DNA from: Caulobacter sp. 602-2
GTDB lineage: Bacteria > Pseudomonadota > Alphaproteobacteria > Caulobacterales > Caulobacteraceae
Direction: 5' to 3'
Assembly: GCF_011043625.1 (NCBI RefSeq)
Contig: NZ_JAAKGT010000001.1
Location: 186,001 to 250,000, forward strand
Length of the DNA stretch: 64,000 bases
Part shown: positions 53,372-62,101 of the stretch, piece after piece
How the letters are laid out: every line of letters starts with the position of its first letter
Numbering within the stretch: the first letter of the stretch is position 1
Program-made: the position numbers and the translations under genes
The notes under the pieces: model-generated
The model's input: only the letters and a program-made list of their open reading frames with translations
What the model was told of the DNA's origin: nothing
Database searches by the model: none

Positions 53372-54504
53372 GACGCGGCTCCCAGCGGCTGCAGCCCGCT
53401 TTGGCCGATCGGCACGTAGCGCTGGACCTTCTGGCGGAAGATCTGGGCCAGGCCCCACCAGGTGGCGGCGATCGGCACGGCGTACTGCAGGATGTTCAGC
53501 CACGCCTGGTCGTCGCAGGCGGCCTGAACGCCGAAGCCCATGATCCGCACCACGGCCGCGGCCGCGCCGACGGCGGCGATCCGCTTGCCATAGCCCATGC
53601 GGCTGAACGAGCCGCCGATCACGGCCGCCAGGGCCATGGCCATCATGGCGATGTTGTAGAGCGGGCTGGCCAGGCGCGAATGGCCCTCGGCCAGCATCTT
53701 CACGCGGTTGTGCTGCTCCCAGTCCTGGGTCAGGTCGGGGAAGAACAGCTCGTGCGGATAGCGGTCGGCGATCTTGTAGTGCAGCAGCTCGTCGCTCTGG
53801 AACAGCGTCGACAGGTCGAAGACGTATTCCTCGAACGACAGGTAGTTCAGCACGCCCGCGCTGGAGAACTCCTGGTTGGAGCCCTTGCGCATGATCAGCA
53901 CCGGCAGGTCGTTGCGCTTGGCGATCACGCCCTCGCGCGCCGTGTAGGTGACCGAGCCGCCGTTGGGCTTTTCCTGGTGGATGAACAGGTTCTTGATCAG
54001 GTTGTCGCGGTCGATGGTCTGGGCGTAGACCGTCAGGCCGGGTCCGGGCTCGGTGAACTCGCCGGGCCGCACCAGGGTCGAGGCCAGGTCGGTCTTCATG
54101 TCGAAGGCCGTCTCGCGGATCAGGCGGGCCGACCACGGCTGGGCCCAGAGACCCAGCGCCAGCGAGATCAGGGCGGCGAACACCGACAGCCGGATGGCCG
54201 GCGAGATCACCCGCCAGCGACTCATGCCGCCGGCGAAGCAGACGACGATCTCCTGCTCGGTATGCAGACGGTTCAGCGCCACCAGGGCGGCCACGAACAG
54301 CGCCACCGGCATGATGATGTTCAGCAGCTGCGGCAGGGCCAGCAGGATCATCTTGGCGAAGATCAGCGCCGTCTGGCGTTGTTCGACCAGGATGTCGAAT
54401 TCCGACAGGCTGCGGGCCAGCAGCGCCAGCGCCGCCAGGGCCGCGGTGGCCAGGATGGTCGGCCCGACCAGCTGTCGGAAGAGATAGCGTTCGATCAGGC
54501 GCAT
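53368..54504 (-). CDS. lptF: LPS export ABC transporter permease LptF
   Basis: 378 residues, paired with lptG. Starts MRLIERYLFRQLVGPTILA, the usual coupling-helix-first N-terminus; six membrane helices surround a periplasmic beta-jellyroll (about 130-280). The helix pair LALPQLLNIIMPVALFVAAL and the loop RLHTEQEIVVCFAGGM are family hallmarks. First gene of the lptF-lptG-lptD-surA-pdxA-rsmA series; promoter in the 249-bp gap to pepA. Confidence 0.95.
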   Translation of the reverse strand: MRLIERYLFRQLVGPTILATAALAALALLARSLSEFDILVEQRQTALIFAKMILLALPQLLNIIMPVALFVAALVALNRLHTEQEIVVCFAGGMSRWRVISPAIRLSVFAALISLALGLWAQPWSARLIRETAFDMKTDLASTLVRPGEFTEPGPGLTVYAQTIDRDNLIKNLFIHQEKPNGGSVTYTAREGVIAKRNDLPVLIMRKGSNQEFSSAGVLNYLSFEEYVFDLSTLFQSDELLHYKIADRYPHELFFPDLTQDWEQHNRVKMLAEGHSRLASPLYNIAMMAMALAAVIGGSFSRMGYGKRIAAVGAAAAVVRIMGFGVQAACDDQAWLNILQYAVPIAATWWGLAQIFRQKVQRYVPIGQSGLQPLGAAS

Positions 54505-54753
54505 GCAGGGGGTGGTTTCGGGGGCTTCACGGATTCGCGCGGCGAACCCCGGCGTTGGCGTGTTCTACACGTCTGGCTCGGCTTGGCACAACCGAAGACA
54601 TCATGTGGGACGGCGTGACGGGGCTGTGAACGGCGACGGTCTTTTCCCAAGGTTCGGCATGGACTATGCCGGGCGTTCACGTCCTGTCGCGTCGGATCGC
54701 GGCCTTCTTGAGGCCGCGCCGCGATCGGACCTTCCGCTTCCCAGGAGCGCTCC
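54505..54753. other. Divergent promoter region between lptF and pepA
   Basis: 249 bp with no credible gene. It must hold the promoters of the minus-strand lptF series and of plus-strand pepA. I found no unambiguous -35/-10 pair. A ~100-codon minus-strand frame spanning it has no start signal support. Confidence 0.4.
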
Positions 54754-56235
54754 ATGCGTATCGAGTTCGTCCCCGCCGACAGCCAGGCCGGCGCCACCGC
54801 CGCTCTCGCGGTTCTCGCCTACGAGGCGGCGGCCCTTTCGCCCGAAGCCAAGGCCGTCAACGACGCCGCCGGCGGCGCGATCGCCCGCGCCGCGGCCGGC
54901 GGCCGCTTCATCGGCGCCAAGGGCCAGGTCCTCGACATCGTCGCCCCGGCCGGCCTCGACGCCGCCCGCGTGGTGGTGATCGGCGTCGATGGTTCCGGCG
55001 TCGTCGAGCCCGAGACGGTCGAGATCGCCGCCGCCCACGCCTACAACGCGGTGAAGACCTCGGGCGTGACCGAGCTGCTGCTCAAGCTCGGCGGCGACGC
55101 CGAGACCGCCGCCCGCGTCGCCTTCGGCGCCAAGCTGGCCGCCTACCGCTTCGACAAGTATCGCACCACCGAGAAGGCCGAGAAGAAGCCCTCGGTCGCC
55201 ACGATCAAGGTCGCCGCCGCCGATCCGGCCAAGGCCCAGAAGGCGTTCGACGCGCTGGAGCCGATCGCCGACGCCATCCTGTTCAGCCGCGACCTCGTCT
55301 CCGAACCGGCCAACATCCTGCACCCGGAAGAGTTCGCCGCCCGCGTGAAGGGTCTGGAGAACCTGGGCCTGGAAGTCGAGATCCTCGGCGAGAAGGAAAT
55401 GGCCGCGCTGGGCATGGGCAGCCTGCTGGGCGTCGGCCAGGGCAGCGTCCGTGAAAGCCAGCTGGTCGTGGCCAAGTGGTACGGCGCGGCCGACAAGTCG
55501 GCCCAGCCGATCGCCTTCGTCGGCAAGGGCGTCTGCTTCGACACCGGCGGCATCTCGATCAAGCCCGCCGAGGGCATGGAAGACATGAAGTGGGACATGG
55601 GCGGCGCGGCCGCCGTGGCCGGCGTCATGCACGCCCTGGCCGGCCGCAAGGCCAAGGTCAACGCCATCGGCGTGCTGGGCCTCGTCGAGAACATGCCCGA
55701 CGGCAACGCCCAGCGCCCCGGCGACGTCGTCACCTCGATGTCGGGCCAGACCATCGAGGTCATCAACACCGACGCCGAAGGCCGCCTCGTGCTGGCCGAC
55801 GCCCTCTGGTACACGCAGGACCGCTTCAAGCCGAAGTTCATGATCGATCTGGCCACCCTGACCGGCGCGATCATCATCTCGCTGGGCAACGACTATGCGG
55901 GCCTGTTCAGCAACAACGACGGCCTGTCCGACAAGCTGCTGGCCGCCGGCAAGGCCGAGCGCGAGCCGCTGTGGCGCCTGCCGCTGCCGGCCTCGTACGA
56001 GAAGCAGATCGAAAGCCCGATCGCCGACATGAAGAACATCGGCGGCCGTCCGGCGGGCTCGATCACGGCGGGCCTGTTCCTGCAGCGCTTCGTCAACGGC
56101 GTGCCGTGGGCTCACCTCGACATCGCCTCGACCGCCTGGCGCAAGGGCTCGTCCGATCCGACCGTGCCGGACGGCGCCGTGGGCTTCGGCGTGCGCCTGC
56201 TCAACCGCCTCGTCGCCGACGCCTACGAGGGCTGA
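54754..56235 (+). CDS. pepA: Leucyl aminopeptidase PepA
   Basis: 493 residues, M17 family. Metal and catalytic residues sit in [19 protein letters not shown] (Lys and Asp) and the diagnostic NTDAEGRL. An N-terminal macro-like domain (about 1-160) precedes the catalytic domain. PepA removes N-terminal residues from peptides and in E. coli also binds DNA. The ATG at 54754 follows CAGGAG. Gene holC follows after 8 bp, the same neighbour as in many bacteria. Confidence 0.96.
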   Translation: MRIEFVPADSQAGATAALAVLAYEAAALSPEAKAVNDAAGGAIARAAAGGRFIGAKGQVLDIVAPAGLDAARVVVIGVDGSGVVEPETVEIAAAHAYNAVKTSGVTELLLKLGGDAETAARVAFGAKLAAYRFDKYRTTEKAEKKPSVATIKVAAADPAKAQKAFDALEPIADAILFSRDLVSEPANILHPEEFAARVKGLENLGLEVEILGEKEMAALGMGSLLGVGQGSVRESQLVVAKWYGAADKSAQPIAFVGKGVCFDTGGISIKPAEGMEDMKWDMGGAAAVAGVMHALAGRKAKVNAIGVLGLVENMPDGNAQRPGDVVTSMSGQTIEVINTDAEGRLVLADALWYTQDRFKPKFMIDLATLTGAIIISLGNDYAGLFSNNDGLSDKLLAAGKAEREPLWRLPLPASYEKQIESPIADMKNIGGRPAGSITAGLFLQRFVNGVPWAHLDIASTAWRKGSSDPTVPDGAVGFGVRLLNRLVADAYEG

Positions 56236-56243
56236 GCCCGCTT

Positions 56244-56702
56244 ATGTCGGCCGCGCCCTGCGAAATCTGGTTCTACCACCTGGAGCGAAGCAGCGCCGAG
56301 CAGGTGCTGCCCGAGCTTCTGGAGAAGACCCTGGGGCGCGGCTGGAAGGCCCTGGTCAGGGGAGGGGATCCGGCGCGCCTCAACGCGCTGGACGCCCACC
56401 TCTGGACCTTCCGGGACGACAGCTTCCTGCCGCACGGCCTGGCCGAGGAGCCGCTGGCCGAGCGCCAGCCGGTGCTGCTGAGCACCGCGCTGGACAACCC
56501 GAACGGCGGCGATGCGTTGTTCCTGCTCGACGGCGCCGAGCCGGGGGATCTCAGCGATTTTGCGCGCTGCATCCTGCTGTTCGACGGCCGTGACGAAGAG
56601 GCCCTGCGGCTGGCGCGGGGTCGTTGGAAGGCGTTCAAGGCCGCCGGCCACCCGGTGTCCTACTGGCAGCAGGCCGAACGCGGATGGGAGAAGAAGGCAT
56701 GA
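56244..56702 (+). CDS. holC: DNA polymerase III chi subunit HolC
   Basis: 152 residues. Chi links the clamp loader to SSB. Family phrases are EIWFYHLERSSAEQVLPELL at the start and LWTFRDDSFLPHG, then PVLLSTA and LLFDGRDEEALRLARGRWKAF. The ATG at 56244 is 8 bp after the pepA stop; the frame is open upstream inside pepA. Its stop overlaps the next gene's ATG (ATGA). Confidence 0.92.
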   Translation: MSAAPCEIWFYHLERSSAEQVLPELLEKTLGRGWKALVRGGDPARLNALDAHLWTFRDDSFLPHGLAEEPLAERQPVLLSTALDNPNGGDALFLLDGAEPGDLSDFARCILLFDGRDEEALRLARGRWKAFKAAGHPVSYWQQAERGWEKKA

Positions 56703-57037
56703 AGCGGCTCCTGATGGTTCTGGGTGCGACCATGGTCCTGGCGGCCTGCTCGACCAGCACGCCCGAACCCGCGCCGCCGCCGCCGCCCGAAACCCCGGTG
56801 GCCCCGCCGGCCATCGCCCTGCCCAAGCCGCCCGAACCTGAAAAGGACCAGTGCGGTCTCAAGGACGCGCAAGCGTTCGTCGGCAAGAACCGCACCGAGC
56901 TTCCGGCGCCGGTCGATCCCTCCCGCTGGCGCGTGGCCTGCACCACCTGCCCGGTGACCATGGACTACCGCGCCGACCGCCTGAACATCCTGTTCAACCC
57001 CGATACGGGCGTCGTGCAGCAGGTGAAGTGCGGCTGA
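56699..57037 (+). CDS. Lipoprotein with an I78-type peptidase-inhibitor domain
   Basis: 112 residues. The signal peptide MKRLLMVLGATMVLAAC carries a lipobox with Cys17, then a Pro/Glu-rich linker (about 20-45). The rest matches the I78 inhibitor domain: CGLKDAQAFVGKNRTELPAP, and MDYRADRLNILFNPDTG, which is the conserved core, ending in VKCG. Such inhibitors block serine proteases of elastase/subtilisin type. The ATG overlaps the holC stop by 4 nt, so it is coupled to holC. The target is unknown. Confidence 0.83.
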   Translation: MKRLLMVLGATMVLAACSTSTPEPAPPPPPETPVAPPAIALPKPPEPEKDQCGLKDAQAFVGKNRTELPAPVDPSRWRVACTTCPVTMDYRADRLNILFNPDTGVVQQVKCG

Positions 57038-57057
57038 GGGCTTCGCTCTAACCCCAT

Positions 57058-57191
57058 CGTCATCCCGGAAAGCGCGGAGCGCTTATCCGGGACCCAGGGG
57101 GACTGGGCTCGGCGATAAGGTTTGCGGCGGTCGTCGCATTGCGTGCCGCCCCTGGGTCCCGGCTCTCCGCTTCGCTACGGCCGGGATGACG
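57058..57191. repeat. Intergenic terminal-inverted-repeat element, type A-related (copy 3)
   Basis: 134 bp with 11-bp perfect inverted ends (CGTCATCCCGG at 57058-57068 and its complement at 57181-57191) and inner palindromes including CCCGGAAAGCGC/GCGCTTATCCGGG. Ends match the two 112-bp elements; the interior differs. It occupies most of the 302-bp gap between the I78 gene and the GH5 gene. Confidence 0.75.
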
Positions 57192-57220
57192 ATTTAGGGT
57201 GCTGAGCATTTCCCCCTAAC

Positions 57221-57242
57221 CATTTGTCCTCATGGACAAATG
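57221..57242. promoter_or_regulatory. Perfect palindrome upstream of the GH5 gene
   Basis: CATTTGTCC at 57221-57229 and GGACAAATG at 57234-57242 form a perfect 9-bp inverted repeat with a 4-bp gap, about 98 bp before the ATG at 57340. It has the look of a repressor operator or a hairpin in the leader. Confidence 0.55.
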
Positions 57243-57339
57243 CGGAGTCCATCTAGACGGAATCCAAGTCCCCGGGCCAAGTCTCCGCGCGACGTCGCGG
57301 CGCCTCCCAACCAGCCGCGCGCGCCTGGGGAGTTTGAGC

Positions 57340-59049
57340 ATGAAGTTCGCCGCCGTCCTGGCCGCGGCCGTCTCGCTGGCCGCCGTTTCCAACGCCTTCG
57401 CAGCCGACACGCCGCCGCCGCCGCCCGGCCCGCAATGGCTGAAGGCCGACGGCGACCGCATCGTCGACGAGACCGGCGCGCCGGTGATCCTGCGGGGCAT
57501 GGGCCTGGGCGGTTGGATGCTGCAGGAGGGCTACATGCTGCGCCTGTCCAAGCTGGGGCAGGAGCACGTGATCCGCGGCAAGATCGCCGCCCTGGTCGGG
57601 CCGGAGCGTGAGGCGGCGATCCATACCGCCTGGCTCGACAATCACACCACCAAGGCCGACATCGACTACATGGCCGCCGCCGGCTTCAATTCGGTGCGCC
57701 TGCCGATGCACTACGCCCTTCTGACCCTGCCGGCCGACCAGGAGCCCGTTCCCGGCGCCGACACCTGGAAGGAGGACGGCTTTCGCCGCATCGACGACCT
57801 GCTGGCCTGGACCAAGGCCGCCGGCATGCACCTGATCCTTGACCTGCACGCCGCGCCAGGCGGGCAGGGCAACGACCTGGCCATCTCCGACCGCGATCCT
57901 TCCAAGCCCTCGCTGTGGGAGAGCCCCGAGAACCAGCGCAAGACCATCGCCCTCTGGAAGAAGCTGGCCGAACGCTACAGGGACGAGCCGGCCATCGCCG
58001 CCTATGACGTGCTCAACGAGCCCAACTGGGACTTCGACAAGCCCGCCATGAAGAACGGCTGCGGCGATGAGAAACAGGACCTGCTCTGGGACTTCCAGCG
58101 CCGCATCACCGCGGCTATCCGGCAGGTCGACCAGCGCCACCTGGTGATCATCGAGGGCAACTGCTGGGGCAACAACTACAAGGGCATGGGCAAGCGCTGG
58201 GACGGCAACATGGCCCTGTCGTTCCACAAGTACTGGAACCGCAATGACGAGGCCGCGCTCGAACCGTTCCTGAAGCTGCGGAGCGAGACCGGCCTGCCGC
58301 TGTGGCTGGGCGAGTCGGGCGAGAACTCCAACGTCTGGTTCGCCGACGCCATTCGCCTGGTGGAAGGCCATGGGATCGGCTGGGCCTTCTGGCCGCTGAA
58401 GAAGATCGGCTTCAACCAGCCCCTGCAGGTGGAGGTCGGCCCCGACTACGACGCCGTCGTCGCCACGCTGACGGGCGAGGCCAAGACCCCGGTCTCGGCC
58501 GACAAGGCCTATGCGGTGCTGATGAGGCTGGCCTCGCACGACGTGCGGTTCGAGAACAACACCGCTCATCCCGACGTCGTCGACGCCATGCTGCGCCAGC
58601 CGCACGACGCTACGCCCCGGCCGTTCAAGCCGCACAAGATCACCGCCAAGGGGGCGACCATCGCCGCCGTCGACTACGACCTCGGCGTCATCGGCAAGGC
58701 CTACTGGGACAAGGACGCGGCCAACTACCACGTCGCCACTGGCGGCGAACGCACGCTCTGGAACAACGGTCGTACGGGCCGCAACGACGGCGTCGACATC
58801 GCCCCCGGCGGCAAGAGTGTCACCGATTTCACCGCCGGCGAATGGTTGCGCTACACGGTGACGGCGGACCGCGCCGGAACCTATGACGTGAAGATCCAGG
58901 GGCAGGGGCCGATGACGGTTTCGGCCAACGCAGGCGCACCGGTGCGCACGGGCGGAGCCGTGACCCTGCTGGCGGGAACCAACGTGCTGATCCTCAAGTC
59001 CGACGGCGCGGCGGAAGTCACCTCGGTGACCCTGACCCCGCTCAGATAG
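57340..59049 (+). CDS. Exported GH5-family glycoside hydrolase with a C-terminal carbohydrate-binding-like domain
   Basis: 569 residues. Signal peptide MKFAAVLAAAVSLAAVSNAF is cleaved near FAA. The (beta/alpha)8 catalytic domain has the GH5 acid/base Glu227 in LNEPNWDF and nucleophile Glu325 in WLGESGENS, with RLPMHYALL, DLHAAPGG and SFHKYWNRND around them. After residue 440 a CBM6/35-like beta domain follows (LWNNGRTGRNDGVDIAPGG, then GEWLRYTVTADRAGTYDVKI). It should cut beta-linked glucans or mannans outside the cytoplasm. The ATG at 57340 follows GGGGAG; the frame is open upstream, but that extension lacks an export signal. Confidence 0.9.
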   Translation: MKFAAVLAAAVSLAAVSNAFAADTPPPPPGPQWLKADGDRIVDETGAPVILRGMGLGGWMLQEGYMLRLSKLGQEHVIRGKIAALVGPEREAAIHTAWLDNHTTKADIDYMAAAGFNSVRLPMHYALLTLPADQEPVPGADTWKEDGFRRIDDLLAWTKAAGMHLILDLHAAPGGQGNDLAISDRDPSKPSLWESPENQRKTIALWKKLAERYRDEPAIAAYDVLNEPNWDFDKPAMKNGCGDEKQDLLWDFQRRITAAIRQVDQRHLVIIEGNCWGNNYKGMGKRWDGNMALSFHKYWNRNDEAALEPFLKLRSETGLPLWLGESGENSNVWFADAIRLVEGHGIGWAFWPLKKIGFNQPLQVEVGPDYDAVVATLTGEAKTPVSADKAYAVLMRLASHDVRFENNTAHPDVVDAMLRQPHDATPRPFKPHKITAKGATIAAVDYDLGVIGKAYWDKDAANYHVATGGERTLWNNGRTGRNDGVDIAPGGKSVTDFTAGEWLRYTVTADRAGTYDVKIQGQGPMTVSANAGAPVRTGGAVTLLAGTNVLILKSDGAAEVTSVTLTPLR

Positions 59050-59062
59050 GGAGAGGCCCGCT

Positions 59063-59112
59063 GCTCCAGATCCTCCCCCTCTGGGGGAGGTGGCCCGAAG
59101 AGCCGGAGGGGG
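59063..59112. repeat. Intergenic palindromic repeat, type B (copy 2)
   Basis: A perfect 8-bp hairpin (CCTCCCCC at 59072-59079 with 59083-59090) and the closing phrase GAGCCGGAGGGGG match the element at 14694-14757. It sits between convergent genes and abuts the stop of the next gene. Confidence 0.6.
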
Positions 59113-59523
59113 CTAGCGCTTGCCCAGGCCCGGGAACATCGCCGCTTCGCCGTCGAAGACGCCGAGATAGCCCAGCTCGCCCAGCAGCGGCGTCAGGTCT
59201 TCCAGCTTGTCGGCCTGGGCGCGAGCCGTGGCCAGTTCGCTGGGGCGGCCGGTCTGGTCATGCAGGCGGTAGACGGTCCACATCTTGCCCTTGGGGGCCG
59301 CGGCGCCCGGGGCCAGATAGCGGTGCTCCCAGCCCACCAGGGCGGGCGTGCGGCCGATCTCGACGTCGAACGGACGGTCGCGGAAGGCCAGGTCCATCTC
59401 AAGCCGAGTGGCCTCGGCCAGGCGCTGGTCGAGCCAGGTCGCGAAGGCTTCCAGCACGGCGGCGGCCGACAACCCTTCGGGGTTGGCGACGACGTGGTTG
59501 CGGCTGGAAAGGGCTGCGGTCAT
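59113..59523 (-). CDS. Hypothetical protein (136 aa)
   Basis: 136 residues, soluble, no signal peptide. It contains a helical N-half (AAAVLEAFATWLDQRLAEAT), a central strand-rich part (ALVGWEHRYLAPGAAAPKGK) and a Tyr-rich WTVYRLHDQTGRPSEL segment. No family is recognisable and no cysteines are present. Codon use and GC fit the neighbourhood. Start is the ATG at 59523. Isolated: convergent with the GH5 gene and downstream of the ABC-F gene, separated by a small hairpin. Confidence 0.65.
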   Translation of the reverse strand: MTAALSSRNHVVANPEGLSAAAVLEAFATWLDQRLAEATRLEMDLAFRDRPFDVEIGRTPALVGWEHRYLAPGAAAPKGKMWTVYRLHDQTGRPSELATARAQADKLEDLTPLLGELGYLGVFDGEAAMFPGLGKR

Positions 59524-59606
59524 GGCCGCATTGATAGGCCCGAAGGTCTGTCGGAACGGCTAAATCTCTTGGTTTACTGGCGTTTACCGAGAGTGAGCCG
59601 TTTTCA

Positions 59607-59627
59607 ACCTCTCCCGATGGGAGAGGT
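59607..59627. repeat. Small perfect hairpin downstream of the ABC-F gene
   Basis: ACCTCTCCC at 59607-59615 pairs with 59619-59627 around a 3-nt loop. It lies 22 bp after the ABC-F stop. On the minus strand it is followed by TGAAAA rather than a T-run, so termination is uncertain. Confidence 0.4.
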
Positions 59628-59649
59628 GTTTTGGGGCGGGGCGGCGCTC

Positions 59650-61521
59650 TTAACCCTCGGCCTCGGCCAGCTGCTCGGCCAGCTCCATCCACGCGGCTTC
59701 GGCCTCGTCGAGCTTGGCCTTGGCGTTGTCGCGGCGCTTTTCCAGCTCCGGCACCTTGGCCGGCGTCTTCACATAGAGTTGCGGGTCGGCCAGCTGGGCT
59801 TCCAGTTCGGCCAGGTCGCGGGTCTTGCGGTTCATCACCTGCTCGGCGGCCTCGACCTTGCGGCGCAGGGGCTCGACGGCGACCTTCTTGCTCGCCGGGG
59901 CCGAGGCCACGGGTTTGGCCGGCTCGCGCGCCACCTGGGTGGGCTTCACCGCCTGCTTGGCCCGGTCGAGCACGAACTTGGCGTAGTCGTCCATGTCGCC
60001 GTCGAACGGAACCACCTTGCCGTCGGCGGCCAGCCACAAGCGGTCGGCCACCAGTTCCATCAGCGAGCGGTCGTGGGTGATCAGGAGCACCGCGCCCTCG
60101 TAGTCGTTCAGCGCGTCGAGCAGGGCCCGGCGGCTGTCGATGTCGAGGTGGTTGGTCGGCTCGTCGAGGATCAGGACGTGCGGCGCGTCCATGGCCACAA
60201 GGTTCAGCAGCAGGCGCGCGCGCTCGCCGCCCGACAGGTTGGCGACGGTGGTGTCCTGCTTGTCGAAGTTCAGGCCCCACTGGGCCAGGCGCGATCGGCG
60301 CGAGGATTCGCTGGCGTCCGGCATCGCCCGGCGGACGATCTCCAGCGGCGTGTCCTTGGGATCCATCGCCTCGATCTGGTGCTGGTGGAACCAGCCGACC
60401 TTCATCTTCTTGTCGCGGTGCAGTTCGCCGGTCTGAACGGTCAGCGCGCCGGCGATCATCTTTGCGAAGGTCGACTTGCCCGCGCCGTTGACGCCCAGCA
60501 GGCCGATGCGGTCGTCCAGGTCCATGCGCAGGTTGAGGTTCTTCAGGATCGCGCGGCCGGCCTCGTAGCCCACATTGGCCTTTTCCAGCCGGATCAGCGG
60601 CGGGGCCAGCGGCTTGGGCGGCGAGGGCAGGGTGAAGGGCGCGACGCGCTCCTCGATCGTGGTCGCCACCGGTTCCATCTTTGCCAGGCGCTTCATCCGC
60701 GACTGGGCCTGGGCGGCCTTGGAGGCCTTGGCCTTGAAGCGGTCGACGAAGGCCTGCAGGTGGGCGCGCTCGGCGTCCTGCTTGGCCTTGGCCGACAGTT
60801 GCAGGCGGGCCTTCTCGGCGCGGCGCTTTTCGAAGTCGTCGTAGCCGCCGGTGTAGAGCTCCAGCTTGCCGCCGGCCAGGTGCAGCATGTGCGTGCAGCT
60901 GTTGTTGAGCAGTTCGCGGTCGTGGCTGACGATCAGGGCGGTGTGCGGATACTTCTTGAGGCGCGCCTCCAGCCAGAGCGCGCCTTCCAGGTCGAGATAG
61001 TTGGTCGGTTCGTCCAGCAGCAGCATGTCGGGCTCGGCGAACAGGGCCGCGGCCAGGGCCACGCGCATGCGCCAGCCGCCCGAGAATTCGCTCATCGGGC
61101 GCTGCAGGTCTTCCTGGGAGAAGCCCAGGCCGGCCAGGATTTCGGAGGCCCGCGACGGGGCGCTGTCGGCGTCGATCTCGATCAGCCGGCCCCAGATCTC
61201 GCCCATCTCCTCCGGATCGGCGGTTTCCAGGCGGGTCGTGAGGGCGTGTCGCTCCTCGTCCGCCTCCAGCACCGTGTCGAGCAGGCTGACGGGCGTGGCC
61301 GGGTGCTCCTGGTCGACCGAACCGATGCGGGCGTTCTTGGGCAGGCTGATCTCGTCGCCCGCGGCGACCAGCTGGCCCAGGATCAGCTTGAACAGCGTCG
61401 ACTTGCCCACGCCGTTGCGGCCGATCAGGCCCACTTTCGCGCCCGGGGGCAGGCTGACGGTGGCCTTGTCGAAGAACCGGCGTCCCCAGGCGTCGAAAGT
61501 AAGGTCGTTGATCTGAAGCAT
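59650..61521 (-). CDS. ABC-F family ATPase (Uup/YheS-like)
   Basis: 623 residues with two ATPase domains and no membrane part. Walker A motifs are GRNGVGKST and GVNGAGKST, signatures [11 protein letters not shown] and [11 protein letters not shown], Walker [12 protein letters not shown] and [11 protein letters not shown]. The interdomain linker (about 245-310) is Lys/Ala-rich and the C-terminal coiled coil (about 545-620) is typical of Uup-like proteins. ABC-F proteins act on ribosomes or on DNA intermediates. The ATG at 61521 gives [13 protein letters not shown]; the frame extends 17 codons upstream without support. Confidence 0.92.
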   Translation of the reverse strand: MLQINDLTFDAWGRRFFDKATVSLPPGAKVGLIGRNGVGKSTLFKLILGQLVAAGDEISLPKNARIGSVDQEHPATPVSLLDTVLEADEERHALTTRLETADPEEMGEIWGRLIEIDADSAPSRASEILAGLGFSQEDLQRPMSEFSGGWRMRVALAAALFAEPDMLLLDEPTNYLDLEGALWLEARLKKYPHTALIVSHDRELLNNSCTHMLHLAGGKLELYTGGYDDFEKRRAEKARLQLSAKAKQDAERAHLQAFVDRFKAKASKAAQAQSRMKRLAKMEPVATTIEERVAPFTLPSPPKPLAPPLIRLEKANVGYEAGRAILKNLNLRMDLDDRIGLLGVNGAGKSTFAKMIAGALTVQTGELHRDKKMKVGWFHQHQIEAMDPKDTPLEIVRRAMPDASESSRRSRLAQWGLNFDKQDTTVANLSGGERARLLLNLVAMDAPHVLILDEPTNHLDIDSRRALLDALNDYEGAVLLITHDRSLMELVADRLWLAADGKVVPFDGDMDDYAKFVLDRAKQAVKPTQVAREPAKPVASAPASKKVAVEPLRRKVEAAEQVMNRKTRDLAELEAQLADPQLYVKTPAKVPELEKRRDNAKAKLDEAEAAWMELAEQLAEAEG

Positions 61522-61610
61522 GTTGGGAACGCGGGGTTGGCGGGGAGGAGGCGCCCGGCTATAAGCCCGCAACCTCCCAATTCACAAACTTTCTCTGTGA
61601 GATTTTCGGA

Positions 61611-62030
61611 ATGACCGAACGTACCTTCTCGATCCTGAAGCCCGACGCGACCCGCCGCAACATCACCGGCAAGATCAACGCCGTGATCGAGGAAGCTGGT
61701 CTGCGCATCGTCGCTCAGCGCCGCGTCCACCTGACCGAAGCTCAGGCCAAGAAGTTCTACGAAGTGCACGCCGAGCGCCCGTTCTACGGTGAACTCGTCG
61801 CCCAGATGACCGCCGAGCCGGTCGTCGTGCAGGTCCTGGAAGCCGAAGGCGCCGTGGCCAAGTACCGTGAAGTCATGGGCGCCACCAACCCGGACAACGC
61901 CGCCGAAGGCACCATCCGCAAGCTGTTCGCCCTGTCGATCGGCGAAAACTCGGTCCACGGTTCGGACAGCCTCGAGAACGCCGGCATCGAAATCGCCCAG
62001 TTCTTCACCGACGCCGACATCGTCGGCTAA
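61611..62030 (+). CDS. ndk: Nucleoside diphosphate kinase
   Basis: 139 residues. Ndk balances nucleoside triphosphates through a phosphohistidine, here His116 in [19 protein letters not shown]. The N-terminus [16 protein letters not shown] is diagnostic. Its leader is unusually AT-rich for the window. A strong terminator follows the stop. Confidence 0.97.
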   Translation: MTERTFSILKPDATRRNITGKINAVIEEAGLRIVAQRRVHLTEAQAKKFYEVHAERPFYGELVAQMTAEPVVVQVLEAEGAVAKYREVMGATNPDNAAEGTIRKLFALSIGENSVHGSDSLENAGIEIAQFFTDADIVG

Positions 62031-62055
62031 GGCTTTCGAGCTTTAGGTTATGAAA

Positions 62056-62085
62056 AGGCCGGCGGGGCGACCCGCCGGCCTTTTT
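62056..62085 (+). terminator. Strong intrinsic terminator after ndk
   Basis: A perfect 11-bp stem (62056-62066 with 62071-62081), GCGA tetraloop, then TTTTTG. It ends 16 bp before the ATG of the next gene. Confidence 0.94.
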
Positions 62086-62101
62086 GTTTTGGAGCGCAGG
62101 A

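Noticed and set aside
54495..54797. 100-codon minus-strand frame in the lptF-pepA gap
   Set aside because: It overlaps both the pepA start and the lptF start region and has no supporting signal; the gap is better explained as a divergent promoter region.
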